From Odontocerum albicorne (lineage: Eukaryota; Arthropoda; Insecta; Trichoptera; Odontoceridae), in assembly GCA_949825065.1 (NCBI GenBank), contig OX463854.1, positions 11,011,112 to 11,075,111 on the forward strand: a stretch of DNA of 64,000 bases, given 5' to 3'. Below the pieces are notes generated by a model that was not told the origin of the DNA, did no database searches, and saw only the letters and a list, made by a program, of their open reading frames with translations. Within the stretch, counting starts at the first letter, position 1. The number at the start of each line of letters is the position of its first letter. Shown piece after piece: positions 23,943-35,115 of the stretch. Both the position numbers and the translations under genes were made by a program.

Positions 23943-24944
23943 GTATTGCTCAGGCTATCGATTAAACACGAAAATTTACCGTAAAATTACTAAATTACTG
24001 AGTTATTTTCAACTTTTTTGGTACACTAATGTAGTTGAGACATTAAAAATTTTCTCCGGTGTATAATAAACCTTTTCCTGGCGTTTACGATTGTTTTTAT
24101 ACTCCTTAATTTCTATCAAGTTATTGTTAAAATGACTTGTTGATATTTTTGTGAGACACGGCATTGTTTTACAAACGTTTTGTAACTTTAAAAAGTCTAA
24201 TAAATGTCAAAAATTCTTACATAACAAAGGAATTTTCTTTATATTCATTGAGTATTCTAAACACATAAATTCGTTTGAATTATAGTGCATTTATTAAAAT
24301 TATAATTACTGTTTTTTTATGTGGATTCGTCATAAATAACATAAATTATGTTAAACGCTCATAAAAACAGAAGGTAAATCGATTTTTGTAATATATTTTT
24401 GTTTTTTTGCAGATTTTATATCCATTTTTTTGGATTGATGACTTTATTGTACTCGTACATTATAAACTTAAAATTATCAAACGATTTCAATATTTATCGT
24501 AAGGATAACTTACATAGTTTGATAAATTTTATGAATCGAAAGCTCAATAAACTAAATTATTTATCTGTTCGGTGCAGCAATATTATTAATAATTAATGTA
24601 TATGATATCTACTGTGCCATTTAGAAGGTGAAAAATATTCTAAGGGTGCTTTATATATCTGAAATACTACTCATTTTCATAGATAATGAAAAAATATAAA
24701 TAAAAGGTTGTCAGAATGCGCGAAATTTTGAGGTAAATCGAATTGAAAAGTATTAAATAGATATTTCAAGATTGTATTGAGAAACAATTTCTAAAATGAA
24801 ATGTCACCAGGAGGGGAACAATACGACGCTTTTCTTCGTTGCCAGAAAGTTCATTAACATGTCTTTGTTTTTTTTTTAAATAGGGAGTAAAACGCGTCTT
24901 CGTTTTAAAAGTGTATTGAATTTGTTTTGTATTGCAGTTTCATT
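23943..24944. other. AT-rich interval, no gene seen
   Basis: TACTCGTA at 24450. No recognisable element. Confidence 0.45.
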
Positions 24945-25145
24945 GTGTACAGTATAACCTGGCAGGTGACCTATGTCAACATCTTCCAACCAACCCGAAA
25001 TACTCGTATGTTAAAAAGATTTTAATAGAAAACCAGACTAGAACTCTTTTTAAAAAAGCTTTAAAGATAATTGAACATGCATCCTCATGATTGGAATATA
25101 CTCGTAGGTTAACATCTTATTAACTAGGCCACGGAGGTTATATGA
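24945..25145 (-). repeat. SINE-A copy
   Basis: Tail GTACAGTATAACCTGGCAGG and CTTCCAACCAACCCG at the left, AAAACCAGACTAGAACTC body, and ACTAGGCCACGGAGGTTA head at the right. The B-box region is replaced by unmatched sequence. Two TACTCGTA octamers (25001, 25099) sit inside it. Confidence 0.6.
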
Positions 25146-25257
25146 TATAAAAATAATGACCTTTTAATGCAAATTTCTTATTCTATTACATAATAACTTA
25201 CTGTCGCTCAACTTATAAATATGTAGCGTGACGATGTATGACAACATACAAAAAGAA

Positions 25258-25425
25258 GAAATTAATGTAGATTCACAACTGACGTTATAACATAAGTGGA
25301 ATGAATAAGAGCATTTTAATGTAGTTTGGGAAAGTAGAAGAAATTAATGTAGATTCAGAACTGACGTTATAACATAAGTAGAATGAATAAGAGCATTTTA
25401 ATGTAGTTTAGGAAAGTAGAAAAAA
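25258..25425 (+). repeat. 84-bp tandem duplication
   Basis: AGAAGAAATTAATGTAGATT and the following 64 bases occur twice in tandem with about four differences. Confidence 0.85.
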
Positions 25426-25544
25426 GAGTGATGGTAGGTTGATGAAACAAATCTACAGGACGAACGAAAAACTAACTAAAAACTAACATACTCGCACATA
25501 TCAACACACCGTGTCCCTTGCAGGGAGGCAGGCATATTTTATTT

Positions 25545-25765
25545 GTATTTATTTTACACATGACAAGAAATATACATAATTCGCGAAAAAACAACAGGCA
25601 ATTTAATTTCGACACACACTTTTAATGGATCTGGGTTTGTTGCCTTTCATTTGTCGTGTCCCCAGTAAATAAGGCTTTTGCCTGTATCTCACTGAGGACA
25701 TATGTTATAGCATGAAAAAATAAATCGATACATCATTCCGATTTGTGATTATATACTCGTAAACC
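25545..25765 (-). repeat. Dispersed repeat E, copy 1
   Basis: Matches 63395-63690 in the same orientation: GACACACACTTTTAATGGATC-like, GTGTCCCCAGTAAATAAG and CTGTATCTCACTGAGGACAT. The left border is rich in TTTATTT, which on the minus strand would be an A-rich 3' tail, so a retroposon read on the minus strand is plausible. Confidence 0.6.
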
Positions 25766-26189
25766 CCCGTAGCACATTCTCATCAACCTGACAAACAATG
25801 ACACTCAATTACATATGTATACATCCCGCGAAATCAAACTCCTCACACTTCATCAATCCAGACAGACCAAAATGTTCATCCCACAATATACCGCACATAA
25901 TCATAAAAAAAAAACAACAAAAAATACCACACTCAAGAGCTTACACAAACCTTTGCTACAAGTCATTCTTCTTGCAAACTCCTGTCGCAAGAACAACCAG
26001 GCTCCGATCACGATATATAACAGATCTCCAAGCTCACAATTGTCGTCTCGTCTAAGTACACAACTTTCAACAACTTAAATCGCACAACTTTCGACACTTC
26101 CAATCGCAAAACTTTCCCCTCCTCCACATTCGTACATCTTGTCATGCAAAATCTTTCATTATTTATAATTATCACTTTAACTCCTTTCA

Positions 26190-26425
26190 ATATCTGATCC
26201 ACTTAATCCAGTCACGTTTTCCTCGGTCTATATCTTCCACGCACACCTTGTACTTGTTTTTTACTTGTATTCTCGTATAGTCTTCTATTGTAATTTATTC
26301 TTCCTACATGTCGAAATTATCTTAAATCTCCTTTTTTCACCTTATTTGAAACAGCCATTTTATATATGCGTTCATTTGTGATGTCTACATTCAACCCTCT
26401 TTTATACATTGACATTATACATTAA
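26190..26425 (-). pseudogene. Possible LINE-W remnant
   Basis: CTTAATCCAGTCACGTTTTC and TCTATATCTTCCACGCACAC are close to the equivalent coding stretch at 28735-28785 (TGATCCAACCATACTTTCC, CTACCACGCC). Too decayed to translate convincingly. Confidence 0.35.
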
Positions 26426-26433
26426 CTCTTCTT

Positions 26434-26550
26434 TTATTCTTCTTCTGCAAAGTCCAAGTCAATGAGTATCCAATACCTATTATGTATTTTATTCTTCTTC
26501 TGCAAAGTCCAAGTCAATGGGTATCCAACACCTATTATGTATTTTAATTT
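26434..26550 (+). repeat. 58-bp tandem duplication
   Basis: ATTCTTCTTCTGCAAAGTCC and its continuation to ATTATGTATTTT occur twice with two differences. Confidence 0.85.
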
Positions 26551-26560
26551 TTACTCCTTA

Positions 26561-27180
26561 ACAATGAATTTACAAAGAATTAATTATATTTAAATTATGT
26601 CAAATATTTTCAAAGCGTTTTTAAAATACGTTTTCATTGTAACAACTTAATTGCTTATTTTATTTGAAATTTTAATGAGAAAAACATCAGATCTCATTTC
26701 TTAGAATTTTTACTCTCAGAGATTAACTAACAAAGTTTTTTCTACTTAAAATTTCCAAGAAGTAAAGAACCAATTGAAAAAAGGTTTGTATACAAAAATA
26801 TTTTCACTATTTATTATTCCAGACAGGAATTCCTTGAAATTGGTTCGATGTTTGATTCCTTCTAAATGGAGTCTGGATTTCGTTTGTAACAAAGGTTTGC
26901 TTGAAAGCGTCTACAGTGGAAAAATAACGAATGTTAAAAGTAATTGTGTTTAAAATAATAGTCTTATTTGTAAACGTTATCAGATGCTGAAAATTAATAA
27001 AATATTAATTATTTACTTTCATTGTGAAATTTAAAGTAAGTCAGATTTATTTATTTATCAACGACCCACTAAATCGTATAAAACACATTTTTTGAAAATT
27101 CTTGTCTCAAGTTCATGGTCATTTAGATTTAGTTATACTCCCATGTAACAACTGCATTTTCTTTATTTAAGAAGACAAGT
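26561..27180. other. AT-rich interval, no gene seen
   Basis: Nothing recognised. Confidence 0.4.
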
Positions 27181-27181
27181 T

Positions 27182-27520
27182 TTACATACATACTCGTAGA
27201 TACATGACATAACGCAGTCTACATCCCAGGGTAGGCAGAGATAAGAGAGCGTCAGACTTTCGTGTCTGAACACACATCTTTCCCATACAACTCCTACGAT
27301 ATCTCTGATTTTCTTCTTTAAACATATCATTCACTTGATTCAGCCATACTTTCCTTGGTCTTCTTCTATCACGCCTTCCACTCACATCTGCGATGTTTAT
27401 TTGTTTTATTAGTATTTTAAGTACACATTCATCCCTAATTACTTCATTCCGTATACTGTTATACATTGTCATACAATATATATTCTTCTAAGCGCATGCA
27501 TTTTTACAACATTTATTCGG
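27182..27520 (-). pseudogene. LINE-W C-terminal fragment
   Basis: A 96-codon minus-strand frame holds SGRRDRRRPRKVWLNQVND and RRSCMGKMCVQTRKSDALL. The first matches the Arg-rich R-x-R-P-R-x-x-W-x-x-x-V block and the second the final Cys-containing part of LINE-W, though slipped into another frame near the end (the WRS ending is read out of frame). No RT upstream. Confidence 0.62.
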
Positions 27521-27794
27521 CTTCTTTCAATATTTTTTCAAGTTCACGTATAGCTCCAATTCCTCAAATTTGGTTACAAAACTCATCTTAGCAGATTTAG
27601 ACACCGCATGGTTTGAGTATATATGTTTAACTGCATCATTAATAATGTCATCATATTGTTACGAATTTTTAACTTCATAAAGACAGTCTGAACTCCGAAA
27701 AGCTTTAAATTCCAAAAGGATGACTAAATAGTATTTATGTTATATTTAGTCCGAAAAGTCCATTTCTAAAAACCTGAAGTGCCAGAATTTAAAA

Positions 27795-27900
27795 AAAAGA
27801 TCATAGTCTAGTTTTTTACTTAAGGTTTCTTTAAAATATTTCTAGTTAATTGGATTCGATTGCCACATGTCAATAAATTCGGTTGGTTAATAAATAAGGT
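27795..27900 (+). repeat. SINE-A body and tail
   Basis: TCTAGTTTTTTACTTAAGG, TTTCTAGTTAATTGGATTCG and GATTGCCACATGTCAATAAA match the SINE-A body and tail. Confidence 0.5.
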
Positions 27901-27989
27901 TGTAATACACATATGGAAATTGTAATAAAAAAGGTCAGCCACACTTGTACCGCATAATCTGAGCGTGGAAATATCGTTACCAGACGAAC

Positions 27990-28092
27990 TATTTAACCAG
28001 ACTGTGACCATTTTTTTTACTTAGAGTATTATCGGTATAAGAACCCAAAACCCCTGGGTAGAAGACAAGCACCGCATCAAGTATGTCACGAA
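27990..28092 (-). repeat. SINE-A head, opposite orientation
   Basis: AACCAGACTGTGACC, then AACCCAAAACCCCTGGGTAG and ACAAGCACCGCATCAAG, is a head read on the minus strand. With the preceding body on the plus strand it forms a broken inverted pair. Confidence 0.45.
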
Positions 28093-28560
28093 AGTCGTTA
28101 ACAAAGTATGTTTATAAATAATGCATAAATCAGAATTTTCATATATAAGGAAGCATCAATTTTAGTTTATAAATGTTTTTTTAAATACATAATTAATTAA
28201 ATGATTATTATAAGATTTTGTTTTCTTATTGAGAATAAACAAAGAAGAATATTGAACCAGATTTCTCAACAACTGCTGTATTGAGGGAAATTTTCTATTA
28301 ATAATTTAGTTTCTCCGTAAGGGTTGTACAAGATAAATTAGCCCCAGGGAGCAATTAGTCAACGTCAAAGGACCGTCAAGTTGCACAAACAGAATGCCAA
28401 AACGCCTTAGGCCTACCCTTTTTCGTGTGCTTCAAAAATTCACAGTATAGTATCCAAAAGTGATTAGATCCAAAAATAATCTAATTAAGTTCTTCAATTT
28501 TTAAATAAAAAATCCTAATTATCCATTCTAAGTTAAATTACAAGACAACTTCTTCTGACT
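28093..28560. other. Interval, no gene seen
   Basis: AT-rich; nothing recognised. Confidence 0.4.
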
Positions 28561-29150
28561 AGGTCTCTCTAGATAGCATCATGCCCGTCAGGATATACAG
28601 AGAGAACAGAGCGCCAGATTTTCCTGTCTCGATACGCAACTTTCACCTCTCCTACTTCCATACATCTTATCATTACAATTCCTATATTTTTTTTGAGTTT
28701 TAGGTTTCGTTCTTTTAAAATATCAGTCACTTGATCCAACCATACTTTCCTAGGTCATACTCTACCACGCCTTTCACTCACATTTGTACTATATATTTGA
28801 TTTGTTAGTCTTTCCTCACTCCATGACTTTTCCACGCACACGTTTCAGTTTCACAAATCAAAGTTGGTATTAAAATACTGTAGTGAACTATCATCTGGGC
28901 AGATTTAGATTTTATACATATATGTTATACCTATATATGTTTTATTGCCCCGTTGACTTTGTTTCCTATCGGTACACGCCGTTCGACATCTCTTGTAACT
29001 CTTCCATTATCAAAGAATATACTAATCAAATAGGAGAATTCCTCAACTTCCTTCAATCTTTCATTCTTCACCCATACATCGCTTATACCTTTCCTTTCAC
29101 ATTTTTCTATCACAATGACTGGATTTCGCAATATTCGTTCTCAGATAGTT
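28561..29150 (-). pseudogene. LINE-W ORF2 fragment, longest 3' copy
   Basis: On the minus strand three blocks come in the order expected after the RT active site: LKEVEEFSYLISIFFDNGRV (29050-28990) with RVPIGNKVNGA, then MIVHYSILIPTLI (about 28890), then CMEVGEVKVAYRDRKIWRSV and LSVYPDGHDAI with a stop near 28570. These correspond to the F-x-YLG-x-x-F thumb motif, the LLYGSETW region and the C-terminus. Frameshifts and deletions separate them. Other copies lie at 22550, 50810 and 57770. Confidence 0.7.
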
Positions 29151-29224
29151 TTTTTCCTTCTCTATTATTAAAATATTTACTTATCACACTCTTTGATTTT
29201 TGTTATACAAACAAAACATATTCG

Positions 29225-29505
29225 TTTTCAATTTTTTCGTGTAAAATACCATACAATATTTAAACTTTTACACGTAAAATAATGTACAATATTTAAATTT
29301 TTTACGTATAAAATATCATACAATATTGGAACTTTAACTTGTAAAATATCACAAAATATTTAAACTTTTATGTGTAAAATAGCATACAATATTTAAACTT
29401 TTACGTGTAAAATATCACAACATTTAAACTTTTATGTGTAAAATATCACATAATATTTAAACTTTTACATATAAAATACCATACAATATTTAAACGTTTA
29501 CATCC
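29225..29505 (+). repeat. AT-rich minisatellite, unit about 34 bp
   Basis: About eight units built on ACAATATTTAAACTTTTACG and TGTAAAATAYCAT. Units vary by a few bases in length. Confidence 0.85.
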
Positions 29506-29930
29506 CTCTTAACTAAATACTATATTGTAATCATGTGTGAATCTTTTGTTAGAGCCATTATTGTAATTATTTTTATTAGAGCCATTATTGTAATGACGAA
29601 TTCTGTGATCTAGATCGAATTTCGCTTGTTTTCAGCCCGGGGGTTTGTAAGTTGTAAGTTACCGTATGAATGTATGAATCATTATTCTCGAAATTATGCA
29701 AACAGTGATGTTCATTAATTGTTTGAGAACAGATATATCGAATTACGCCATTTTTAACAGTTTTGTAAAATTACTTTTCGTGTGGTGACCATTTGTTAAT
29801 TTATATATTTTAGTATATTAAATATCTTCAACGCCATATTAACGACGAAAGTATGTTATAAGGAGAGTATTCTAAAAATATATACAATACATATTGACAC
29901 CAAATACGTATTATTGTCGATTTCTTCTTC
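29506..29930. other. Interval, no gene seen
   Basis: Includes a small duplication (AGAGCCATTATTGTAAT, twice at 29549-29595). No gene. Confidence 0.45.
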
Positions 29931-30840
29931 TTCTTCATCTTATTTTAGGCCTGATGGCTTGATATGGTCCTGCATCATCGTTTGCCTCTTGCGACGTCGA
30001 CTGCCAGCTGTCTTTCCATCTTTTGGGAGGTCGTCCTGGAAGTCTGCTGGCCATTCTTACGGCTCTTGGTTCCGCCATTCTGGATACATGTTCGTTCCAG
30101 AACCTTCTTCTCTGTCCTCCCCATCTGACAATATCTTCAACTTCGCACGTCCTTCGGATTTCCGTGTTTCGTACTCTATCACGAAGGGTTTCGCCAGCGA
30201 TACCCCTGAGTACCTTCATTTCGCTGGTTCGAAAGAGATTTTTGGTTCTGACAGTGTCGGCTCTGGACTCTATGCTGTATGTCATTATGGAGCGGACCCA
30301 GGTCTTGTATATCCTCACCTTGCTTTGGATGTTCATATGCTAGTTTTTCCAGAGAGTGTTCTTTAAATATCCGGAAATAGCTGCGGCCTTTTGTAAATTT
30401 TCAAGCACTTCGCCATAGAGGTCATTATTGCACATTATGCTAACACCCAAGTATTTAAATTTTGTTACATGACTTTTCTTTAATTTGCCACAGTATGAAT
30501 ATAGCATCTGTAGTAGATCTGTTTTTTCGGGATCCTTGTTGTTCCTCTCTATTTTCAATTTGTTGTTCTAATTTTACTCTTAGGATGTTGATGAAGAGCT
30601 TGAAAAATGCGCTTAAAAGAGATATTCCTCTGTAGTTACCAGGATCAGACTTTTGTCCTTTTTTGAAGATGGAAATCGTTATACTGGCCCTCCATTCATC
30701 TGATATTGTTGTATCAAGTTGTAAAGTTTATGGAGACTTTTCGCTAGTTCTTCGCCACCATATTTTATGAGTTTGTTTGGTATATTATCACTTCCACGAA
30801 CTTTTCTATTTTTAAGTCGGACAAGGTAATGCATTGTCGA
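29931..30840 (-). pseudogene. LINE ORF2 fragment lacking the catalytic core
   Basis: Minus strand from 30840: RKVRGSDNIPNKLIKYGGEE, then after a frameshift DEWRASITISIFKKGQKSDP and NYRGISLLSAFFKLF. These are RT fingers motifs (the P-x-x-KKG-x-x-x-x-x-NYR-x-ISLL block). At about 30560 the sequence jumps to HVTKFKYLGVSIMCNND (the YLG motif after the active site), then NLQKAAAISGYL, KVRIYKTWVRSIMTYSIE, EMKVLRGIAGETLRDRVR and WNEHVSRMAEPRAVRMA, ending near 29935. The YADD-containing palm is therefore absent by internal deletion. It is plainly a dead RTE- or jockey-like element; I am not sure of the clade. Confidence 0.82.
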
Positions 30841-30939
30841 TTCAATACTGAAAATACGTTTTACTCACCAATATTACGGTGTTATAGTGTACTTATGTTG
30901 TTTATGGTACAACATTGTTGATTTATTGCTTACTAGCAA

Positions 30940-31100
30940 TCTCTTATGACCAACCAGATTTTTTTGAATAAATAGACCTGAAAGGAAAACCAGATTGCTA
31001 CCCATTTAAAAAAAAATTAGGTACCAACAGGATTTGAACCAGTAACCTCCGGATTGGAATACATACATACTTACCAACTAAGACATGGAGATCACCCTCA
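30940..31100 (-). repeat. SINE-A copy
   Basis: Tail TTTATTGCTTACTAGCAATC and CTCTTATGACCAACCAG, body GGAAAACCAGATTGCTACCC, head GGTACCAACAGGATTTGAAC and CCTCCGGATTGGAATAC through CTAAGACATGGAGATCA. Confidence 0.68.
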
Positions 31101-31400
31101 TTGAAGTAACACAACTTAAATTTATGATACTTCCTAAATCACTTATTATAAATAAATTTTCGAAATATTATGGAGTTAGTCAACGTTATCCCCGAGTTCT
31201 ATTGTATTTGATTTAATGTCAAATAATCGTTACATAAGTATAGAATTAACATTAACAATATCGTTGTAATACTCAATAGTTAAAAAAATAACATCAATAT
31301 TGTGACTAATCAATATTTGTACGGAAGAGTTACTTATAAATTTTACCAAAACTACACGTTTTGTTTATAAACATTAACAATTTGTTGTGGCCTAAATCTA
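31101..31400. other. AT-rich interval
   Basis: No element recognised. Confidence 0.4.
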
Positions 31401-31401
31401 A

Positions 31402-32466
31402 TTTTCATGTTGTCCAGTTAGTAATCATTGCCCAGTTAGTAAGCATTGCCCAGTTTGTAATCATTGCCCAGTTACTAATAATTGCCCAGTTAGTAATCAT
31501 TGCCCAGTTAGTAAACATTACCCATTTAGTAATCATTGTCTAGTTAGTAATCAAAGTTCAGCTGGTAATCATTGCCCAGTTAGTAATCATTGCCTAGTTA
31601 GTAATCATTGCCCATTTAGTGATCATTGTCCAGTTAGTAATCAATGTCCAGCTGGTTATCATTGCCCAGTTAGTAATCATTGCCTAGTTAGTAATCATTA
31701 CCCAGTTAATAATCATTGTCCAGTTAGTAATCAATGTCCAGCTGGTAATAATTGCCCAGTTAGTAATCATTACCTAGTTAGTAATCATTGCCCAGTTAGT
31801 AATCATTGCCCAGTTGGTAATCAATGTCCAGCTGGTAATCATTGCCCAGTTAGTAATCATTGCCTAGTTAGTAATCATTGCCCAGTTAGTAATCATTGCC
31901 CAGTTAGTAATCAATGTCCAGCTGGTAATCATTGCCCAGTTAGTAATCATTGCCTAGTTAGTAATCATTGCCCAGTTAGTGATCATTGTCCAGTTAGTAA
32001 TCAATGTCCAGCTGGTAATCATTGCCCAGTTAGTAATCATTGCCTAGTTAGTAATCATTGCCCAGTTAGTGATCATTGTCCAGTTAGTAATCAATGTCCA
32101 GCTGGTTATCATTGCCCAGTTAGTAATCATTGCCTAGTTAGTAATCATTACCCAGTTAATAATCATTGTCCAGTTAGTAATCAATGTCCAGCTGGTAATA
32201 ATTGCCCAGTTAGTAATCATTGCCTAGTTAGTAATCATTGCCCAGTTAGTAATCATTTCCCAGTTGGTAATCAATGTCCAGCTGGTAATCATTGCCCAGT
32301 TAGTAATCATTGCCTAGTTAGTAATCATTGCCCAGTTAGTAATCATTGCCCAGTTAGTAATCAATGTCCAGCTGGTAATCATTGCCCAGTTAGTAATCAT
32401 TGTTCAGTATCATTGCTCAATAAGTGCCCAGTTACCTTAATTTTTAGACCCTTTAGGAGTATTGCT
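31402..32466 (+). repeat. 18-bp minisatellite with 90-bp higher-order unit and stop-free frame
   Basis: About 55 copies of an 18-bp unit (GTTAGTAATCATTGCCCA and variants) run from about 31415 to 32405. Five variant units form a 90-bp higher-order repeat: ending CTA, CCA, CCA, then a CAATGT unit, then a GCTGGT unit. A 450-bp shift aligns 31561-31950 with 32011-32400 at about three differences. In the frame starting at 31402 there is no stop until TAA at 32467-32469, giving about 355 codons that read as hexapeptides VSNHCP, VSNHCL, VSNQCP and AGNHCP. There is no in-frame ATG. Most likely it is a non-coding tandem array whose unit happens to be stop-free in this frame; an exon of a repetitive Cys-rich protein cannot be excluded. 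Confidence 0.92.
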
Positions 32467-32899
32467 TAAATTTTTCTAATACCCAAATGATACTTCACTA
32501 AATCTTTGCTAACAGAAAATAAGCATCCACTTGGTTTTCTCCAGTCCAATTTTGGCCTCCATGAATAAGTACCAAACATCCAAGTTTCTCTCTAGAAAAA
32601 CTAAGGATATGTAATACTTTTATCAAACAAGTGGAAATAACAAGGCGGAATCATGAATAATGACTCTAAAAGAACAGCGCCAAATGTTGTGGTTTGAGAA
32701 CAATCCTGTGTCCATAACATGACCTGGTATTGCGACACGAACTTAAAAGGACAAAAGGAGCGGGGATTCCAGGATTGGTCCATCAACTTTATCTTACAAG
32801 TAGCAGGTATAAATATATGCTCATGTTTACCTATCTAAGCAGCATTCTGACCATTGCCCCATCAATGGATAAATAAGTAAAAATGCGCCTAAGTAAAAG
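32467..32899. other. Interval after the minisatellite
   Basis: No coding pattern recognised; composition is more balanced than the surroundings. Confidence 0.4.
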
Positions 32900-33260
32900 T
32901 GGCTGCAAAACTCAACTAATATACAGTGTTCTGCAGGAGGGAAATCTCTATGGCTTCTAAGCTCCTGGTTTACAAAGAAATTGCCCTCCCCATACTTGAA
33001 TAACGGTCTAAGACGTGGGTATCATACAGAAAACACATAGATGTTCGTCTGTACTCATGATACCCTCGTCTCACACACTTAAAAACAAAGTTCACGACAC
33101 AGCTTCGCTTTCCAACTGAATTTACGTTAGAATGGTGAAGGGATCCTCAACTACGAAACCTTGCAACGACCATGACGAGTCTGGAAGCAGACTCAGAATG
33201 CACTTCATGGACGACATATCAGTCCACCTGGAGAAGTCCATCTAATTAGTACAGTACATG
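32900..33260 (+). pseudogene. LINE ORF2 fragment (thumb region)
   Basis: A forward frame reads SKLLVYKEIALPILE, then SKTWVSYRKHIDVRLY. This fits the post-RT pattern K-x-x-VY-x-x-x-x-P-x-LLYG-SETW-x-x-Y-R-x-H of several LINE clades, with the LLYG partly lost to a stop. Downstream frames are decayed (LEADSECTSWTTYQ). It may be the same family as 58850-59345. Confidence 0.5.
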
Positions 33261-33654
33261 AATTTCTCGTTTGTTCAAGTCATTTTCAATACCTTGTTCT
33301 TTTCAAGCCTTCCATCATTGTCTATTCCATAAAAATATTTTAATACATAATTTAACAAGCCATTTGCTAGAATAAGAGATAAATGTAAATTTAACAGTGT
33401 TCACTTTGCAATCTGCACGCCAATCTAACGTCTCAAAGAATCAATGTTGTATTTTTTATTCAACACCAAGCTAGCAAAAATCAAGTCAAAATGTTATATT
33501 CAGAATACTCGTATTTACCTTGTCAATTGTCTATGTAACTATTGACTAGAGATATTTATAAAGAATAACATTATTTATTGTAAAAAAAGTGACCATGATA
33601 ATATTGAATCATTTCATGTAATACATAAAAAAATATTAAATCCATTTATCCTGT
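33261..33654. other. AT-rich interval
   Basis: TACTCGTA at 33506. Nothing else recognised. Confidence 0.4.
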
Positions 33655-34355
33655 CGTGTAGCTCATGACTGAGCATCGTGACTCTCATGATACCTTGACG
33701 ACTCTTTTTCATCCATCCCTGCACTCCACAATTCGAACAGCAATTATATAGGGTAGTCCGGTTGTGTATCTTACTTGGCCAGTTTAACGCATTGGAGCTT
33801 TTTCTCTTGTTTGTCCTCGCTTTTAGTGACTACAAGCATTTTGAAACTATCTCACTGGATACGAGCAATATGGCCTGAGAATTGGAGGACTCATCGTAGG
33901 CATATTGTCAAAATTCTGTCAGTGACTCTCAGTTCTTCGAGAAAGGAGGAGTTAGTTCGGTTTGTCGTCTATAGAGTTCATATACATTTATCCAGTATCA
34001 CATTTCAAATGCATCTATTTTACCTCTAACAGTCCACGCCGTATGTAAATATTGCGAAGACTTAACATAGTGATCATGATTGTTCTGCTCTTCCATATCA
34101 TTTCCAGCTTTGACATAGCATACTTCGCCATTCAAGTTCTTATTTTCACCGCAGTCTCGCATCATCCATTATTGAAAATACTGGAACCTAAGTAAAAAGT
34201 CAGTAATGGCTTCTAGACCATGAGACATTATTTGATTGCAGTTTGTTACTGTGATTAATTATCATCAATTTTATTCTTAACCTATTAATATCTAGACCCA
34301 AAAGCTTTCTATCGTGTTCCACCTTTTGAATGAGCCTGAACATTTCTTCATCTGT
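33655..34355 (-). pseudogene. RTE-like LINE ORF2 C-terminal half, decayed
   Basis: On the minus strand the blocks come in expected order: TDEEMFRLIQKVEHDRKLLG and LDINRLRIKLMII (just after the RT active site), WMAKYAMSKLEMIWKSRTI, KIDAFEM, then remnants of the ILRFFGHIARR-type segment in shifted frames (LRPYCSYPVR, GQTREKAPMR), and finally GWKRVVKVS with SHDAQS-like residues near 33660. Several stops and frame changes are present. The motif order is that of arthropod RTE-type elements that carry IDAFE-x-W-x-W-R-R. Confidence 0.68.
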
Positions 34356-34462
34356 ATGAGTTTAAATATTTATACATAAAATATAAAATAATATTATATT
34401 TATATTTAAATTGCTAATTAATGTCTGGGATATTTTTCCACCAAAGTAAATGAAAACTCGGT

Positions 34463-34870
34463 TTGAAGCCGTTCCACTTTTTTAAATTTCATTCGACAAA
34501 CATTACTTTGAGTTTTCGTAAGGTAATAGCGATTTCGCAACAATTTTTTTTCATAAAAATGTTCTCTTGGTTAAAGTTTTTTTCGACGATACTTTTTAAT
34601 GTTTTTCGCTCAAAAATGTGGTCACATAAATATTTTAGTGGAAACTGGTGGTATTTCATTAGAGCGGAATTTGTTTGTAGTACTTTGATCGTGAATTTTT
34701 CAAAGAACTTTTATAAAGCTTCGCCAGTTCACGTTTCAACGTTGCTGAAAAAAACTATTTTTTATACTCGACGAAACATTCGAGCTCTTCGTGAATCAAT
34801 GCAGTTAAGGGTGACTTTTAATTTTTTTTTTATTAGGAACGAAACTGTTCGAAAAGTTACGGAAATATAA
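34463..34870 (+). CDS. Unrecognised open frame, 135 codons
   Basis: This is the longest complete ATG-to-stop frame outside the piggyBac gene and the simple (TA)n repeat. The predicted product is rich in Phe, Ser, Lys and Arg, with FFFIKMFSWLKFFSTILF near residue 30 (hydrophobic, possibly just T-rich codon bias) and a basic C-terminus. No domain is recognised. The underlying DNA is T-rich and contains many TTCG/CGAA words. In an AT-rich genome a chance frame of this length is plausible; I would not treat it as a gene without transcript evidence. Confidence 0.15.
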   Translation: MKPFHFFKFHSTNITLSFRKVIAISQQFFFIKMFSWLKFFSTILFNVFRSKMWSHKYFSGNWWYFIRAEFVCSTLIVNFSKNFYKASPVHVSTLLKKTIFYTRRNIRALRESMQLRVTFNFFFIRNETVRKVTEI

Positions 34871-34974
34871 ATGCATCCTTACCGGTAATTATTGCGTACA
34901 AATTAAATAATTTCTACAGATTTTTTTTAATATTTATTTAAAATATCAACACAAATAAATAAAACGTGACTAGT

Positions 34975-35115
34975 TGATTTGACGCTTGACTTTCATTGGG
35001 GGTTTCATGTTTGATTCCCGATGGTACAGAAAAAAATGGATGCAGTCTGGTAAAATAGTTTGTTTGGTAACGATATCAGCTAGACGTCTTTAAATGTTAC
35101 AGAAGTTCCCATCCA
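34975..35115 (+). repeat. SINE-B copy
   Basis: GACTTTCATTGGGGGTTTC, B box TGTTTGATTCCCGATGGTAC, then a GCAGTCTGGTAAAA body. The same series occurs at 49615, 59690 and 61130. Confidence 0.6.

Noticed and set aside
29914..30366. 150-codon plus-strand open frame
   Set aside because: Antisense shadow of the LINE ORF2 fragment, whose minus-strand frame carries the recognisable motifs.
31361..31543. 60-codon open frame starting at the edge of the 18-bp array (LVIIAQ repeats)
   Set aside because: A shadow frame of the minisatellite, ended by a TAG in the next unit variant.
31415..32405. CRISPR-like array
   Set aside because: Units are contiguous 18-bp repeats without spacers.
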